Source: Mucilaginibacter_A sp041088075 (lineage in GTDB: Bacteria > Bacteroidota > Bacteroidia > Sphingobacteriales > Sphingobacteriaceae). Taken from it: a stretch of 64,000 bases of DNA. The position numbers were made by a program, and so were the translations under genes. The notes under the pieces were generated by a model. That model did not search any database. It was not told where the DNA came from and worked only from the letters and a program-made list of their open reading frames with translations. Below are positions 25,839-32,984 of this stretch, one piece after another. Position 1 is the stretch's first letter, and each line of letters begins with the position of its first letter. The DNA lies in the NCBI RefSeq assembly GCF_041088075.1, contig NZ_JBGCVY010000066.1, positions 50,664 to 114,663 of the forward strand, given 5' to 3'.

Positions 25839-26894
25839 TCAATCCCGATCTCTGCTAAACTTGCTAAACTTCAACGGGTTTTGTGATAATTCTGCCGATT
25901 CTGCACGGTTTTTAACCACATGGATTGCCGTAAACATCGCTTCGCGGAAGGAAGTGGGCGAGGCCATATTTTTTCCGGCAATGCCATAACCGGTGCCGTG
26001 ATCGGGCGAAGTGCGCACTTTATTTAAACCCGCTGTAAAATTCACACCCAGATCAAAAACGGTATTTTTAAACGGTATCAAACCCTGATCGTGGTACATC
26101 GCCAGCACGGCATCAAAGTTTTTATACGTTCCGTTCCCAAAAAAACCGTCGGCAGGAAAAGGGCCGGAAGCCAGAATTCCTTCTGCGTTGGCAATTTCTA
26201 TAGCCGGAATAATCGTTAATTGCTCTTCAATCCCGATCAAACCGTTATCGCCGGCGTGCGGGTTCAAGCCCAAAACGGCAATCCGCGGCTTGCGGATCCA
26301 GAAATCCTGCTTCAAACTTTGGTTCATTAAACGAAGCTTAGACAGGATATTTGCAACTGTAATCCGCTCGCTGATTTGTGCCACCGGGATGTGGCCGGTA
26401 ACCACGCCAACGCGCAGTTCATCACTTACCAAAAACATTAGCGAATCTGCTGCGCCGCAACGTTCCTGCAAATATTCTGTATGACCTGGAAAGTTGAAGT
26501 TTTCGCTTTGAATGTTGTGTTTGTTGATAGGCGCGGTAACCAAAGCATCAATTTTGCCTTCAATCAAATCGTTTGTTGCCCTTTCCAGCGAGATAAAAGC
26601 ATATTTTCCGCCGGTTTCATTGGCTTCGCCGAAGTTGATTTTTACATCTTCTTCCCAGCAATTAATTAAGTTTGATTTTTTAGGATTTGCCTGGTCTGGC
26701 TCAGCAATCACATTAAAACTAAAATCGTTCAGCCCTAAATTTTTACGGTTGTACGAAGCAATTTTGGTGTTGCCGTAAACAATGGGCGTGCAGTAATTCA
26801 GCATCAGTGGTTCGGCCAACGTTTTGATAATCACTTCCATACCAATGCCGTTTACATCGCCAATGCTGATCCCAACTTTTATTTTTTCACTCAT
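25839..26894 (-). CDS. pdxA: 4-hydroxythreonine-4-phosphate dehydrogenase
   Basis: 351 residues. It oxidises 4-phosphohydroxy-L-threonine in pyridoxal phosphate synthesis. The start at 26894 (MSEKIKVGISIGDVNGIGME) is used; the earlier ATG adds 27 residues without family resemblance. Metal-binding histidines appear in NFPGHTEYLQE, AMYHDQGLIPFK and SPDHGTGYGIAGK. It is divergent from rsmA (93 bp between starts), so the two share an intergenic control region. Confidence 0.95.
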   Translation of the reverse strand: MSEKIKVGISIGDVNGIGMEVIIKTLAEPLMLNYCTPIVYGNTKIASYNRKNLGLNDFSFNVIAEPDQANPKKSNLINCWEEDVKINFGEANETGGKYAFISLERATNDLIEGKIDALVTAPINKHNIQSENFNFPGHTEYLQERCGAADSLMFLVSDELRVGVVTGHIPVAQISERITVANILSKLRLMNQSLKQDFWIRKPRIAVLGLNPHAGDNGLIGIEEQLTIIPAIEIANAEGILASGPFPADGFFGNGTYKNFDAVLAMYHDQGLIPFKNTVFDLGVNFTAGLNKVRTSPDHGTGYGIAGKNMASPTSFREAMFTAIHVVKNRAESAELSQNPLKFSKFSRDRD

Positions 26895-26987
26895 TTGAGT
26901 CCTTTTTATCAGTACAAATAAAACATCTCCGCTTAAAAACCGGATAAAGCACAAATATGACGTATTTTGTATCAATTTAAGGATAAC

Positions 26988-27758
26988 ATGCAGTTAGTAA
27001 AAGCTAAAAAACATTTAGGACAACATTTTTTGACCGATAAAAACATTGCCGCCAAAATTGTAAACAGTTTAAAAACCGAAGGCGCGGTGCTGGAAGTTGG
27101 GCCAGGAATGGGAATTTTATCAGATTTTTTGTTGCAGAAACCCGGACTGGAAGTTTTTTTGGTGGATATTGATGAAGAATCGTACCAGTTTTTGCAGAAA
27201 AAATATCCGCAATTAGGCCAGAAGTTAATCCATGCCGATTTTTTGGAGCTGGATTTTGATGCTGTTTTTACCGGTACTTTTTCCATCATCGGTAATTTTC
27301 CGTACAATATTTCTTCGCAGATTTTATTTAAAGTTTTGGATAACAGAAATAAAGTGCCCGAAGTGGTGGGCATGTTCCAGAAAGAAGTGGCCGAGCGTTG
27401 CGCCGCCAAACCGGGAAGCAAAGAATATGGCATTTTGAGCGTTTTTTTGCAGGCATATTATAAGGTAGAATATTTATTTACGGTAAAAGCCGGCGTTTTT
27501 AACCCGCCACCAAAAGTGCTTTCGGGCGTGATGCGCCTCAGCAGAAATGAGATTGCGGCATTGGATTGTGATGAAAAACTGTTTTGGCAGGTTGTAAAAG
27601 CCGGCTTTAACCAGCGGCGAAAAACGTTGCGTAATGCGCTTTCTTCGCTCATCAACAAAGAAAAAATGACGGAAGAAGTGTTGCTGGATTTACGCGCGGA
27701 AAGGTTAAGTGTTGGGGATTTTGTAAGGTTGACGAATATGATTGCGGAGAATAAATGA
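26988..27758 (+). CDS. rsmA: 16S rRNA dimethyladenosine transferase
   Basis: 256 residues. It dimethylates two adjacent adenosines near the 3' end of 16S rRNA. The ATG at 26988 has AAGGA 7 bases upstream and gives MQLVKAKKHLGQHFLTDK. SAM motif I VLEVGPGMGILSDFLL and catalytic motif IV GNFPYNISSQIL (NFPY where most have NLPY) are present. The last 160 bp are repeated at about 94 % identity 614 bp after its end (28371-28531), flanking a TA pair. The gene itself is intact. Confidence 0.96.
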   Translation: MQLVKAKKHLGQHFLTDKNIAAKIVNSLKTEGAVLEVGPGMGILSDFLLQKPGLEVFLVDIDEESYQFLQKKYPQLGQKLIHADFLELDFDAVFTGTFSIIGNFPYNISSQILFKVLDNRNKVPEVVGMFQKEVAERCAAKPGSKEYGILSVFLQAYYKVEYLFTVKAGVFNPPPKVLSGVMRLSRNEIAALDCDEKLFWQVVKAGFNQRRKTLRNALSSLINKEKMTEEVLLDLRAERLSVGDFVRLTNMIAENK

Positions 27759-27817
27759 AATAGTTGAACATTATCTTCTACCACTTTTGCTATAAACATT
27801 TTGTTTAAATTTGTTTT

Positions 27818-28057
27818 ATGGATTTTCATCAAATCATAACTATTGACAATGATATTTTAGGCGGACAACCTGTTTTTAAAGGGACGCGCGTTCCGGTTGA
27901 AAGTCTTTTTGACCATTTAGAAGTCGGCGTTTCGCTTGATGAATTTTTAGATGATTTTCCAACTGTATCTAAAGAACAGGCAATTGCGTTGTTAGCTATT
28001 GCAAATAAAATCCTAACTTCTAAAAATGTAGCTCAATTATATGCGACTGTTGCTTGA
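27818..28057 (+). CDS. DUF433 antitoxin
   Basis: 79 residues. The phrase LGGQPVFKGTRVPVESLFDHLEVG followed by FPTVSKEQAIALLAIANK is the DUF433 (winged-helix) signature. These proteins regularly precede a DUF5615 PIN-like gene and are regarded as its antitoxin. It overlaps that gene by 17 bp. It sits directly behind rsmA, between the two copies of the rsmA 3' end. Confidence 0.9.
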   Translation: MDFHQIITIDNDILGGQPVFKGTRVPVESLFDHLEVGVSLDEFLDDFPTVSKEQAIALLAIANKILTSKNVAQLYATVA

Positions 28058-28367
28058 CGAGAATTTACCAAAACGGCTCAAGCAGGACTTCTCTGAACAC
28101 GAAATCTACACGGTTAGAGACAAACAGTGGAACGGTATCAAGAATGGAGAATTGCTAAAACTTCTTGTTAATCATTCTTTTGATGCACTCTTGACTTATG
28201 ATAAAAATTTGCAGCATCAGCAGAACTTTTCAAAATATACGATAACTGTTTTCGTGTTGACAGCAAAAATTAATCAATATGCAGAGTTGACAAAGCTAAC
28301 GCCTCAAATCAAAGCGTATTTAATTAAAGGGCAGATGCAAGCTGGTCCTGTTATTATTTCACTCTAA
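28041..28367 (+). CDS. DUF5615 PIN-like toxin
   Basis: 108 residues. MRLLLDENLPKRLKQDF (first acidic pair D-E), then VRDKQWNGIKNGELLKL and DALLTYDKNLQHQQN match the Mut7-C/DUF5615 PIN-like ribonuclease fold. It is presumably an RNase toxin neutralised by the overlapping DUF433 protein; this is inferred from family and gene order. Its stop is 4 bp before the duplicated rsmA fragment. Confidence 0.85.
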   Translation: MRLLLDENLPKRLKQDFSEHEIYTVRDKQWNGIKNGELLKLLVNHSFDALLTYDKNLQHQQNFSKYTITVFVLTAKINQYAELTKLTPQIKAYLIKGQMQAGPVIISL

Positions 28368-28370
28368 TTA

Positions 28371-28531
28371 AAAGCTGGCTTTAACCAGCGGCGGAAAACG
28401 TTGCGTAATGCGCTTTCTTCCCTCATCAACAAAGAAAAAATGACGGAAGAAGCGATGCTGGATTTACGCGCGGAAAGGTTGAGTGTTGGGGATTTTGTTA
28501 GGTTGACGAATATGATTGCGAAGAATAAATA
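28371..28531 (+). pseudogene. rsmA': Duplicated 3' fragment of rsmA
   Basis: About 160 bp match the last 160 bp of rsmA (27597-27758), with roughly nine substitutions and no indel; it has a different stop codon (TAG instead of TGA). The fragment starts AAAAGCTGGCTTTAACCAGC and has no start codon or gene body. The two copies form a direct repeat bracketing the DUF433/DUF5615 pair, as expected if the pair arrived with an rsmA 3' end from a relative by homologous or end-targeted integration. Confidence 0.88.
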
Positions 28532-28545
28532 GTTCTGTATATTTG
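28516..28545 (+). promoter_or_regulatory. Bacteroidota-type promoter of the RelE-type TA pair
   Basis: TTG (28516-28518), 19 bp, TATATTTG (28538-28545) matches the -33/-7 consensus; the antitoxin ATG is 16 bp downstream with AAGGA between. The -33 box lies inside the duplicated rsmA fragment, so the duplication supplies half of this promoter. Confidence 0.65.
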
Positions 28546-28560
28546 ACTTAAGGATTGAAA

Positions 28561-28800
28561 ATGAATATCGAAGCAGAAAAAATCGAATTGCTTAAACTAA
28601 TTCTGGAAACAGAAGATGAAGCCATTATTCAGCAACTCAAAGTTGTGTTTAAAAAAAAGGAAACTGATTTTTGGGATGAATTACCGGATCATGTGAAAGA
28701 ACGTATCAATCGTGGTTTGGAAGATGTTGCAGCAGGGCGGGTTCGCAGTCACGAAGATGTTATGCAGGAAATAAAAATGCAGTATGGCATTAACCATTAA
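28561..28800 (+). CDS. RelB-like antitoxin
   Basis: 79 residues, mostly helical: MNIEAEKIELLKLILETEDE, then FWDELPDHVKERINRGLEDVAAGR and HEDVMQEIKMQYG. This is the pattern of small Bacteroidota antitoxins paired with RelE/ParE toxins. The ATG at 28561 follows AAGGA by 5 bases. It overlaps the toxin gene by 17 bp. Confidence 0.82.
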   Translation: MNIEAEKIELLKLILETEDEAIIQQLKVVFKKKETDFWDELPDHVKERINRGLEDVAAGRVRSHEDVMQEIKMQYGINH

Positions 28801-29077
28801 CTGGTCGGACGGTGCAATTGCTGATTTTAAGCAAATAACTAAATTTATAAATAATCGGTGGTCAGAAAAGGACGCAACTAAATTTGTTTTAAAAGCTGAG
28901 TCGATAATTAAAGTGATTTTAAATCAACCTTATCTCTATCCTGAATCCAGCTTTAACCAGCTTCGAAAAGCTATTATCACGAAACAAACTTCGGTTTACT
29001 ATTTGATTCAGGGACAAGAAATACACTTAATTACTTTTTGGGATAATCGGCAAAACCCAAACTCAAATCCTTTTTAA
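28784..29077 (+). CDS. RelE/ParE-family toxin
   Basis: 97 residues. It has the RelE/ParE layout: an N-terminal strand (INWSDGAIADFKQITKFI), two helices (WSEKDATKFVLKAESIIKVIL), then strands with LRKAIITKQTSVYYLIQGQEIHLITFWDNRQNP. The closing 'FWDNRQNP' is typical of Bacteroidota ParE-like proteins. Target (ribosome or gyrase) cannot be decided. It overlaps its antitoxin gene. Confidence 0.88.
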   Translation: MALTINWSDGAIADFKQITKFINNRWSEKDATKFVLKAESIIKVILNQPYLYPESSFNQLRKAIITKQTSVYYLIQGQEIHLITFWDNRQNPNSNPF

Positions 29078-29113
29078 TTTATCTATTATCTTCGCGATAA
29101 ATATCAAAATACC

Positions 29114-30061
29114 GTGTCCAATCTTACTCAAAAAAAAATATTAATCGTTGATGACCTCCATCCAGCCTTTGCCCAGGCTGCCGAAAAATTAGGTTATGCC
29201 TGCACCATTGATGCTTCTTTTACCCGAGAAAAAACATTGAGTGTCATTGCGGATTATCAAGGTTTAGCCATCCGCACCAAATTTCAGGTAGATCAGGAAA
29301 TTATCGATGCCGCACCAAAGCTAAAATTTATTGCCCGCGCCGGTGCCGGAATGGACAACATAGACGAAATTTATGCCGATAAAAGAAGCATCGCCTGCAT
29401 CAACGCGCCCGAAGGAAACAGCGATGCCGTGGGCGAACATGCCGTTGGTTTGCTGCTTTCGCTGATGAATAATTTCAGGAAAGCGGATCAGGAAATCAGA
29501 AACGGCATTTGGGACCGTGAAGGCAACCGCGGCTACGAACTGAAAGGCAAAACCGTAGGCATTATCGGTTACGGCCACATGGGCCAAAGTTTCGCCCAAA
29601 AACTAAGTGGTTTTGGTGTGGATGTGATTGCTTATGATAAATACAAAACCGGTTTTTCCGACAAATTTGCACGCGAAGTAAGCATGGAAGAAATTGTGCG
29701 GTTGAGCAACGTCGTCAGCTTTCACATTCCGCTTACCGCTGAAACGAAAGGAATGGTGGACGATGAATATTTGTTCCATTTCCGCAAACCCATTTTTTTG
29801 CTCAACACGGCGCGCGGCGAAATTGCCAAAGTGCAAGCTATTTTAAACGGCATCAAAAGCGGCAAAATTTTGGGTGCTGGTTTGGATGTTTTGGAAAAAG
29901 AAAAGTTTCCTTCGCTGGCAGAACAAACCTGGTTTGAGGAACTGAAAAATAACGGCCGCGTTTTGTTAACGCCGCACATTGCCGGCTGGACGTTTGATTC
30001 GTACCGGAAAATAAGCGAAGTGCTGGCAGAAAAACTGAAAAATTTGGAGTTTAAGATTTAA
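29114..30061 (+). CDS. D-2-hydroxyacid dehydrogenase (phosphoglycerate dehydrogenase-like)
   Basis: 315 residues. The NAD-binding loop VGIIGYGHMGQSFAQKL (about 147-163) and the catalytic trio Arg in LLNTARGEIA, Glu near GAGLDVLEKEK and His in LTPHIAGWT are present. There is no ACT regulatory domain, so it may or may not be the serine-pathway SerA. The start is a GTG at 29114. It carries two motif copies: 29211-29236 (encoding DASFTREK) and 29367-29391 (encoding YADKRSIA). Confidence 0.88.
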   Translation: MSNLTQKKILIVDDLHPAFAQAAEKLGYACTIDASFTREKTLSVIADYQGLAIRTKFQVDQEIIDAAPKLKFIARAGAGMDNIDEIYADKRSIACINAPEGNSDAVGEHAVGLLLSLMNNFRKADQEIRNGIWDREGNRGYELKGKTVGIIGYGHMGQSFAQKLSGFGVDVIAYDKYKTGFSDKFAREVSMEEIVRLSNVVSFHIPLTAETKGMVDDEYLFHFRKPIFLLNTARGEIAKVQAILNGIKSGKILGAGLDVLEKEKFPSLAEQTWFEELKNNGRVLLTPHIAGWTFDSYRKISEVLAEKLKNLEFKI

Positions 30062-30084
30062 AGTTTTTATCTTCGTTCTATCAA

Positions 30085-30129
30085 AAACAAGACTATGCAG
30101 GCAAGCCGGTGTAGTCTTGTTTGTTTTTT
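30085..30129 (+). terminator. Rho-independent terminator after the dehydrogenase gene
   Basis: An 11-bp perfect stem, AAACAAGACTA with TAGTCTTGTTT, surrounds a 16-nt loop and is followed by GTTTTTTA. It lies 23 bp after the stop codon. Confidence 0.85.
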
Positions 30130-30193
30130 AAAAGCGTTGCATCCTTCTTTTTCGGAGGGATGTTTTAGTTTATAACAACCAGAATTTAAAGAT

Positions 30194-30667
30194 ATGGCAG
30201 AAGTTGCTTACTACACCAAAGAAGGATTAGAGAAATTGAAGGAAGAACTGCAGTTTCTAAAAACAGAAGGCCGCGCATCCATTGCCAAACAAATTGCCGA
30301 AGCGCGCGATAAAGGCGATTTATCGGAAAATGCCGAATATGATGCCGCAAAAGAAGCACAAGGTTTGCACGAAGCGAAAATTGCCAAATTAGGCGAAGTG
30401 CTGGCCAACGCGCGTTTGTTGGACGAATCTAAAATGGACATTACCAAAGTGCTGGCTTTATCTAAAGTCAAAATTAAAAACCTGAAAAACGGCGCCGTGA
30501 TGCAATATCAGTTGGTATCCGAAACGGAAGCTGATTTTAAAGCCGGAAAAATATCAGTTTCTTCGCCCATTGCCAAAGGTTTACTGGGCAAAAAAGTAGG
30601 CGATAAAACAGAAATAACCGTTCCGGCCGGCAAGATTGAGTTTGAAATTATGGAGATTAGTAGGTAG
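30194..30667 (+). CDS. greA: Transcription elongation factor GreA
   Basis: 157 residues. The N-terminal coiled coil (about 10-75; KEGLEKLKEELQFLK, ARDKGDLSENAEYDAAKEAQ with the acidic tip D-x-x-E) inserts into the polymerase secondary channel and stimulates cleavage of backtracked RNA. The C-terminal FKBP-like domain ends SSPIAKGLLGKKVGDKTEI. Length is standard. Confidence 0.97.
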   Translation: MAEVAYYTKEGLEKLKEELQFLKTEGRASIAKQIAEARDKGDLSENAEYDAAKEAQGLHEAKIAKLGEVLANARLLDESKMDITKVLALSKVKIKNLKNGAVMQYQLVSETEADFKAGKISVSSPIAKGLLGKKVGDKTEITVPAGKIEFEIMEISR

Positions 30668-30673
30668 GTTTTT

Positions 30674-30768
30674 GTCATGCCGAACTTGTTTCGGCATCCC
30701 ACAAGAATTGTACTTCTTTTACAGATATAAATATTGCAGGAGAGATGCCGAAACAAGTTCGGCATGAC
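30674..30768. repeat. REP-like inverted repeat (ATGCCGAAC family) enclosing a motif copy
   Basis: Arms GTCATGCCGAACTTGTTTCG (from 30674) and the complement ending AAGTTCGGCATGAC (30768) face each other, and each arm is itself nearly palindromic (ATGCCGAA...TTCGGCAT). Similar sequences occur between genes in many Bacteroidota genomes. The loop carries a variant of the iterated motif (30710-30736, GTACTTCTTTTACAGATA). It probably ends greA transcription. Confidence 0.8.
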
Positions 30769-30794
30769 TAAGCTTATCAAATAAAAAAATAACC

Positions 30795-31196
30795 ATGTCA
30801 ACCATATTTTCAAAAATCGTTTCCGGTGAAATTGAAGCGTACAAAGTAGCAGAAAGTATTGATTTTCTGGCTTTTCTGGATGTTAGTCCGCTTGCCAACG
30901 GTCATACGCTGGTGATCCCGAAAAAGGAAGTGGATTACCTGTTCGACCTGGACGACGAAACGTATGACGGCTTGATGATCTTTACCAAAATTGTGGCCGA
31001 GGGTATTAAAAAAGTAATCCCGTGTAAAAAAGTTGGCGTTGCGGTGATTGGGCTGGAAGTTCCGCATGTACACATTCATTTAATCCCCATGAACGAGGTG
31101 AACGACATGAATTTTTCTCGTCCGAAACTAAGTTTCAGCAAAGAAGAAATGGAAGCCACGGCGGAAAAGATTAAAGAAGCTTTGCGGGAAGATTAG
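30795..31196 (+). CDS. HIT-family nucleotide-binding protein
   Basis: 133 residues. The histidine triad HVHIHLIP (about residue 95) is the nucleotidyl-cleaving site; the start MSTIFSKIVSGEIEAYKVAE and DVSPLANGHTLVIPKKEVD are typical of the HinT-like branch that hydrolyses purine phosphoramidates. Its gene is bracketed by two different inverted repeats. Confidence 0.95.
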   Translation: MSTIFSKIVSGEIEAYKVAESIDFLAFLDVSPLANGHTLVIPKKEVDYLFDLDDETYDGLMIFTKIVAEGIKKVIPCKKVGVAVIGLEVPHVHIHLIPMNEVNDMNFSRPKLSFSKEEMEATAEKIKEALRED

Positions 31197-31204
31197 AAGT
31201 TTAA

Positions 31205-31314
31205 GAGACACACCCCTTGCCCCTCTCGAGAGGGGAAGTACGACACCTACTTTTCTACCGATGGAAAGATATACGCCCGGTTTCCCCTCTCGAGAGGGGC
31301 AGGGGGTGTGTTTC
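31205..31314. repeat. Inverted repeat of CCCCTCTCGAGAGGGG type
   Basis: The left arm ends CCCCTCTCGAGAGGGG and starts GAGACACACCCC (31205-31236); the right arm TTCCCCTCTCGAGAGGGGCA runs into GGGGTGTG (31282-31314). Each arm contains a 16-bp perfect palindrome, and the two arms pair with each other across a 45-bp loop. It lies between the HIT gene and ruvC and is probably a REP-type mobile palindrome; it can also terminate transcription. Confidence 0.8.
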
Positions 31315-31337
31315 TAAATCAACTTAAAATATTGCAC

Positions 31338-31373
31338 CAAAATTTAGGCGATAAAAGAAGCATACTTCTTTTA
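31338..31373. repeat. Second head-to-head fused motif pair
   Basis: A full reverse copy (CAAAATTTAGGCGA, TAAAAGAAGCAT) runs directly into ATACTTCTTTTACACC. It is almost the same arrangement as at 5211-5246, with one mismatch in the palindrome. The forward half reaches the stop codon of ruvC. Confidence 0.8.
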
Positions 31374-31967
31374 CACCATCTTTTTCGGTACAGCCGGAGA
31401 AGCTACCCGTTTCACATTATCCTTTACAAAAGATTCCCAGCCGGTATAGCTTTTTTTAGCGCCGCTTTTGGTGCTGATTTTTTGAAAAGAATGGCAAACC
31501 GCAACCGCCAAACCATCCGTGGCGTCCAAAAAATCGGGCGTTTCGTTAAATTTCAATAAATTTTGCAGCATGGCGGCTACTTGCTCTTTGCTGGCGTTTC
31601 CGTTTCCGGTGATGGATTGCTTGATTTTTCGCGGCGAATATTCGGTGATTTCTACATTGCGGGAAAGTGCGGCCGCCATTGCCACACCTTGCGCACGTCC
31701 CAACTTCAACATCACCTGGATATTTTTGCCGTAAAAAGGCGCTTCAATGGCCAAACAATCCGGATGATAATTGTCAATTAAATTGACTGTTTTTTCGAAA
31801 ATGCGTTGCAGTTTCAGCATGTGGTCGTCCAAATGTTCCATCTTCACTACGCCCAAACTCAGCAGTTCTAACTTTTGTCCGTTCTCCTTCACCAAACCGT
31901 AGCCCATCACTTTCGTTCCGGGGTCAATGCCCAAAATTATCCGCTCTTTCGATTTTTCCACCTGCAT
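31371..31967 (-). CDS. ruvC: Holliday junction resolvase RuvC
   Basis: 198 residues. It cleaves four-way DNA junctions. Catalytic acids: Asp in ILGIDPGTKVMGYG, Glu in LAIEAPFYGKN, and the Asp pair in DATDGLAVAVCHSF. The start MQVEKSKERIILGID (31967) is preferred over the ATG six codons earlier. Its C-terminal tail (about 165-198) is lysine/serine rich and longer than in E. coli. Confidence 0.96.
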   Translation of the reverse strand: MQVEKSKERIILGIDPGTKVMGYGLVKENGQKLELLSLGVVKMEHLDDHMLKLQRIFEKTVNLIDNYHPDCLAIEAPFYGKNIQVMLKLGRAQGVAMAAALSRNVEITEYSPRKIKQSITGNGNASKEQVAAMLQNLLKFNETPDFLDATDGLAVAVCHSFQKISTKSGAKKSYTGWESFVKDNVKRVASPAVPKKMV

Positions 31968-32012
31968 AGAACAAGTATAGCCCAAATCCGTAACATTGCA
32001 AAAAATTTAGTC

Positions 32013-32984
32013 TTGGCCCGCATTGCCCGTAAAACGCTTGGTTACCTGTTAAAAGCAGGTATTTTACTGCTCACCATCTGGTTTGTTTACCGGCACGTTA
32101 ACCACAACAAAAACCTGGAGCAGTTTGTAAACCGCATCCGTTCGGTTGGGCAAAACCAGGTTTATACCGGACTAATCCTGGTAACACTTTTGATGTTTTT
32201 AAACTGGATTTTAGAAGCCGTGAAATGGAAATACCTCACCAAGCTGCTCGAAAAAATGAGTTTGTGGAAAGCCATTGAAGCGGTTTTTTGCGGGTTAACC
32301 ATGGCCATCATCACCCCAAACCGCATCGGCGAATATGGCGGACGCATTTTGTACCTTCCCCCAAGAAAACGAATACATGGTATTTTTGCCATGGCTGTCG
32401 GTGCTTTCGGCCAAAATACGGTTACCAATGTGGTGGGCACTTTGTCGCTGCTGTACTTAATTTACACGTACCAGCACCTTAACGGTTGGCTTAATTTGGG
32501 GATCGCCGTGCTTGGTGCTGTTTTTATCCTTGTTTTTTTGTTGTTCTATTTTCGCATCCGTTGGCTGGTTTTTTTGCTGGATAAGATCAAGTTCCTCCAA
32601 AAATACCACCGCTTTTTTAGCATCATGGCCAGGTACACCTTCCCGCAATTAGCTTTGATTATGTTGCTGAGCCTGGCGCGTTTCGTCGTTTTTTCGTCGC
32701 AATATTATATCCTGATCCACATTTTGCTGCCCGATCTGCATTTAATCCCTGTGATGGTGATGGTTTTCAACCTGTTTTTTATCCAGTCGGCCATCCCTTC
32801 TTTAGATTTGCTGGATATTGGTGTGCGTAATTTCATCGCCAATTATCTGTTCGGGTTTATCACCACACAATCGGTTGCCATTATGGCTTGTGTATCTTGC
32901 ATCTGGCTGATTAATTTGATTATTCCGGCTGTAATCGGTTCTGTTTTTGTACTTAAACTTAACTTCTTTGGCAACAATACTTAG
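32013..32984 (+). CDS. Lysylphosphatidylglycerol synthase/flippase-type membrane protein (UPF0104)
   Basis: 323 residues from a TTG at 32013, where family resemblance and the first helix begin; upstream in-frame sequence overlaps the divergent ruvC gene and has no resemblance. About seven transmembrane helices and the family core ITPNRIGEYGGRILYLP (here NRIGEYGGR) and a C-terminal SIPSLDLLDIGVRN-like stretch place it in the LPG_synthase_TM/AglD-like family, presumed lipid flippases. It overlaps the glycosyltransferase gene by up to 38 bp, so the two probably act together on a lipid-linked or envelope glycan. Confidence 0.78.
   Translation: MARIARKTLGYLLKAGILLLTIWFVYRHVNHNKNLEQFVNRIRSVGQNQVYTGLILVTLLMFLNWILEAVKWKYLTKLLEKMSLWKAIEAVFCGLTMAIITPNRIGEYGGRILYLPPRKRIHGIFAMAVGAFGQNTVTNVVGTLSLLYLIYTYQHLNGWLNLGIAVLGAVFILVFLLFYFRIRWLVFLLDKIKFLQKYHRFFSIMARYTFPQLALIMLLSLARFVVFSSQYYILIHILLPDLHLIPVMVMVFNLFFIQSAIPSLDLLDIGVRNFIANYLFGFITTQSVAIMACVSCIWLINLIIPAVIGSVFVLKLNFFGNNT

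Noticed and set aside
27787..27813. TAAATTTG box upstream of the DUF433 gene as its promoter
   Set aside because: Spacing to the TTG is 16 bp and the box ends 4 bp before the ATG; not convincing.
28371..28531. Second functional rsmA-like gene
   Set aside because: It is only the last 160 bp with no start or catalytic region, so it is a fragment.
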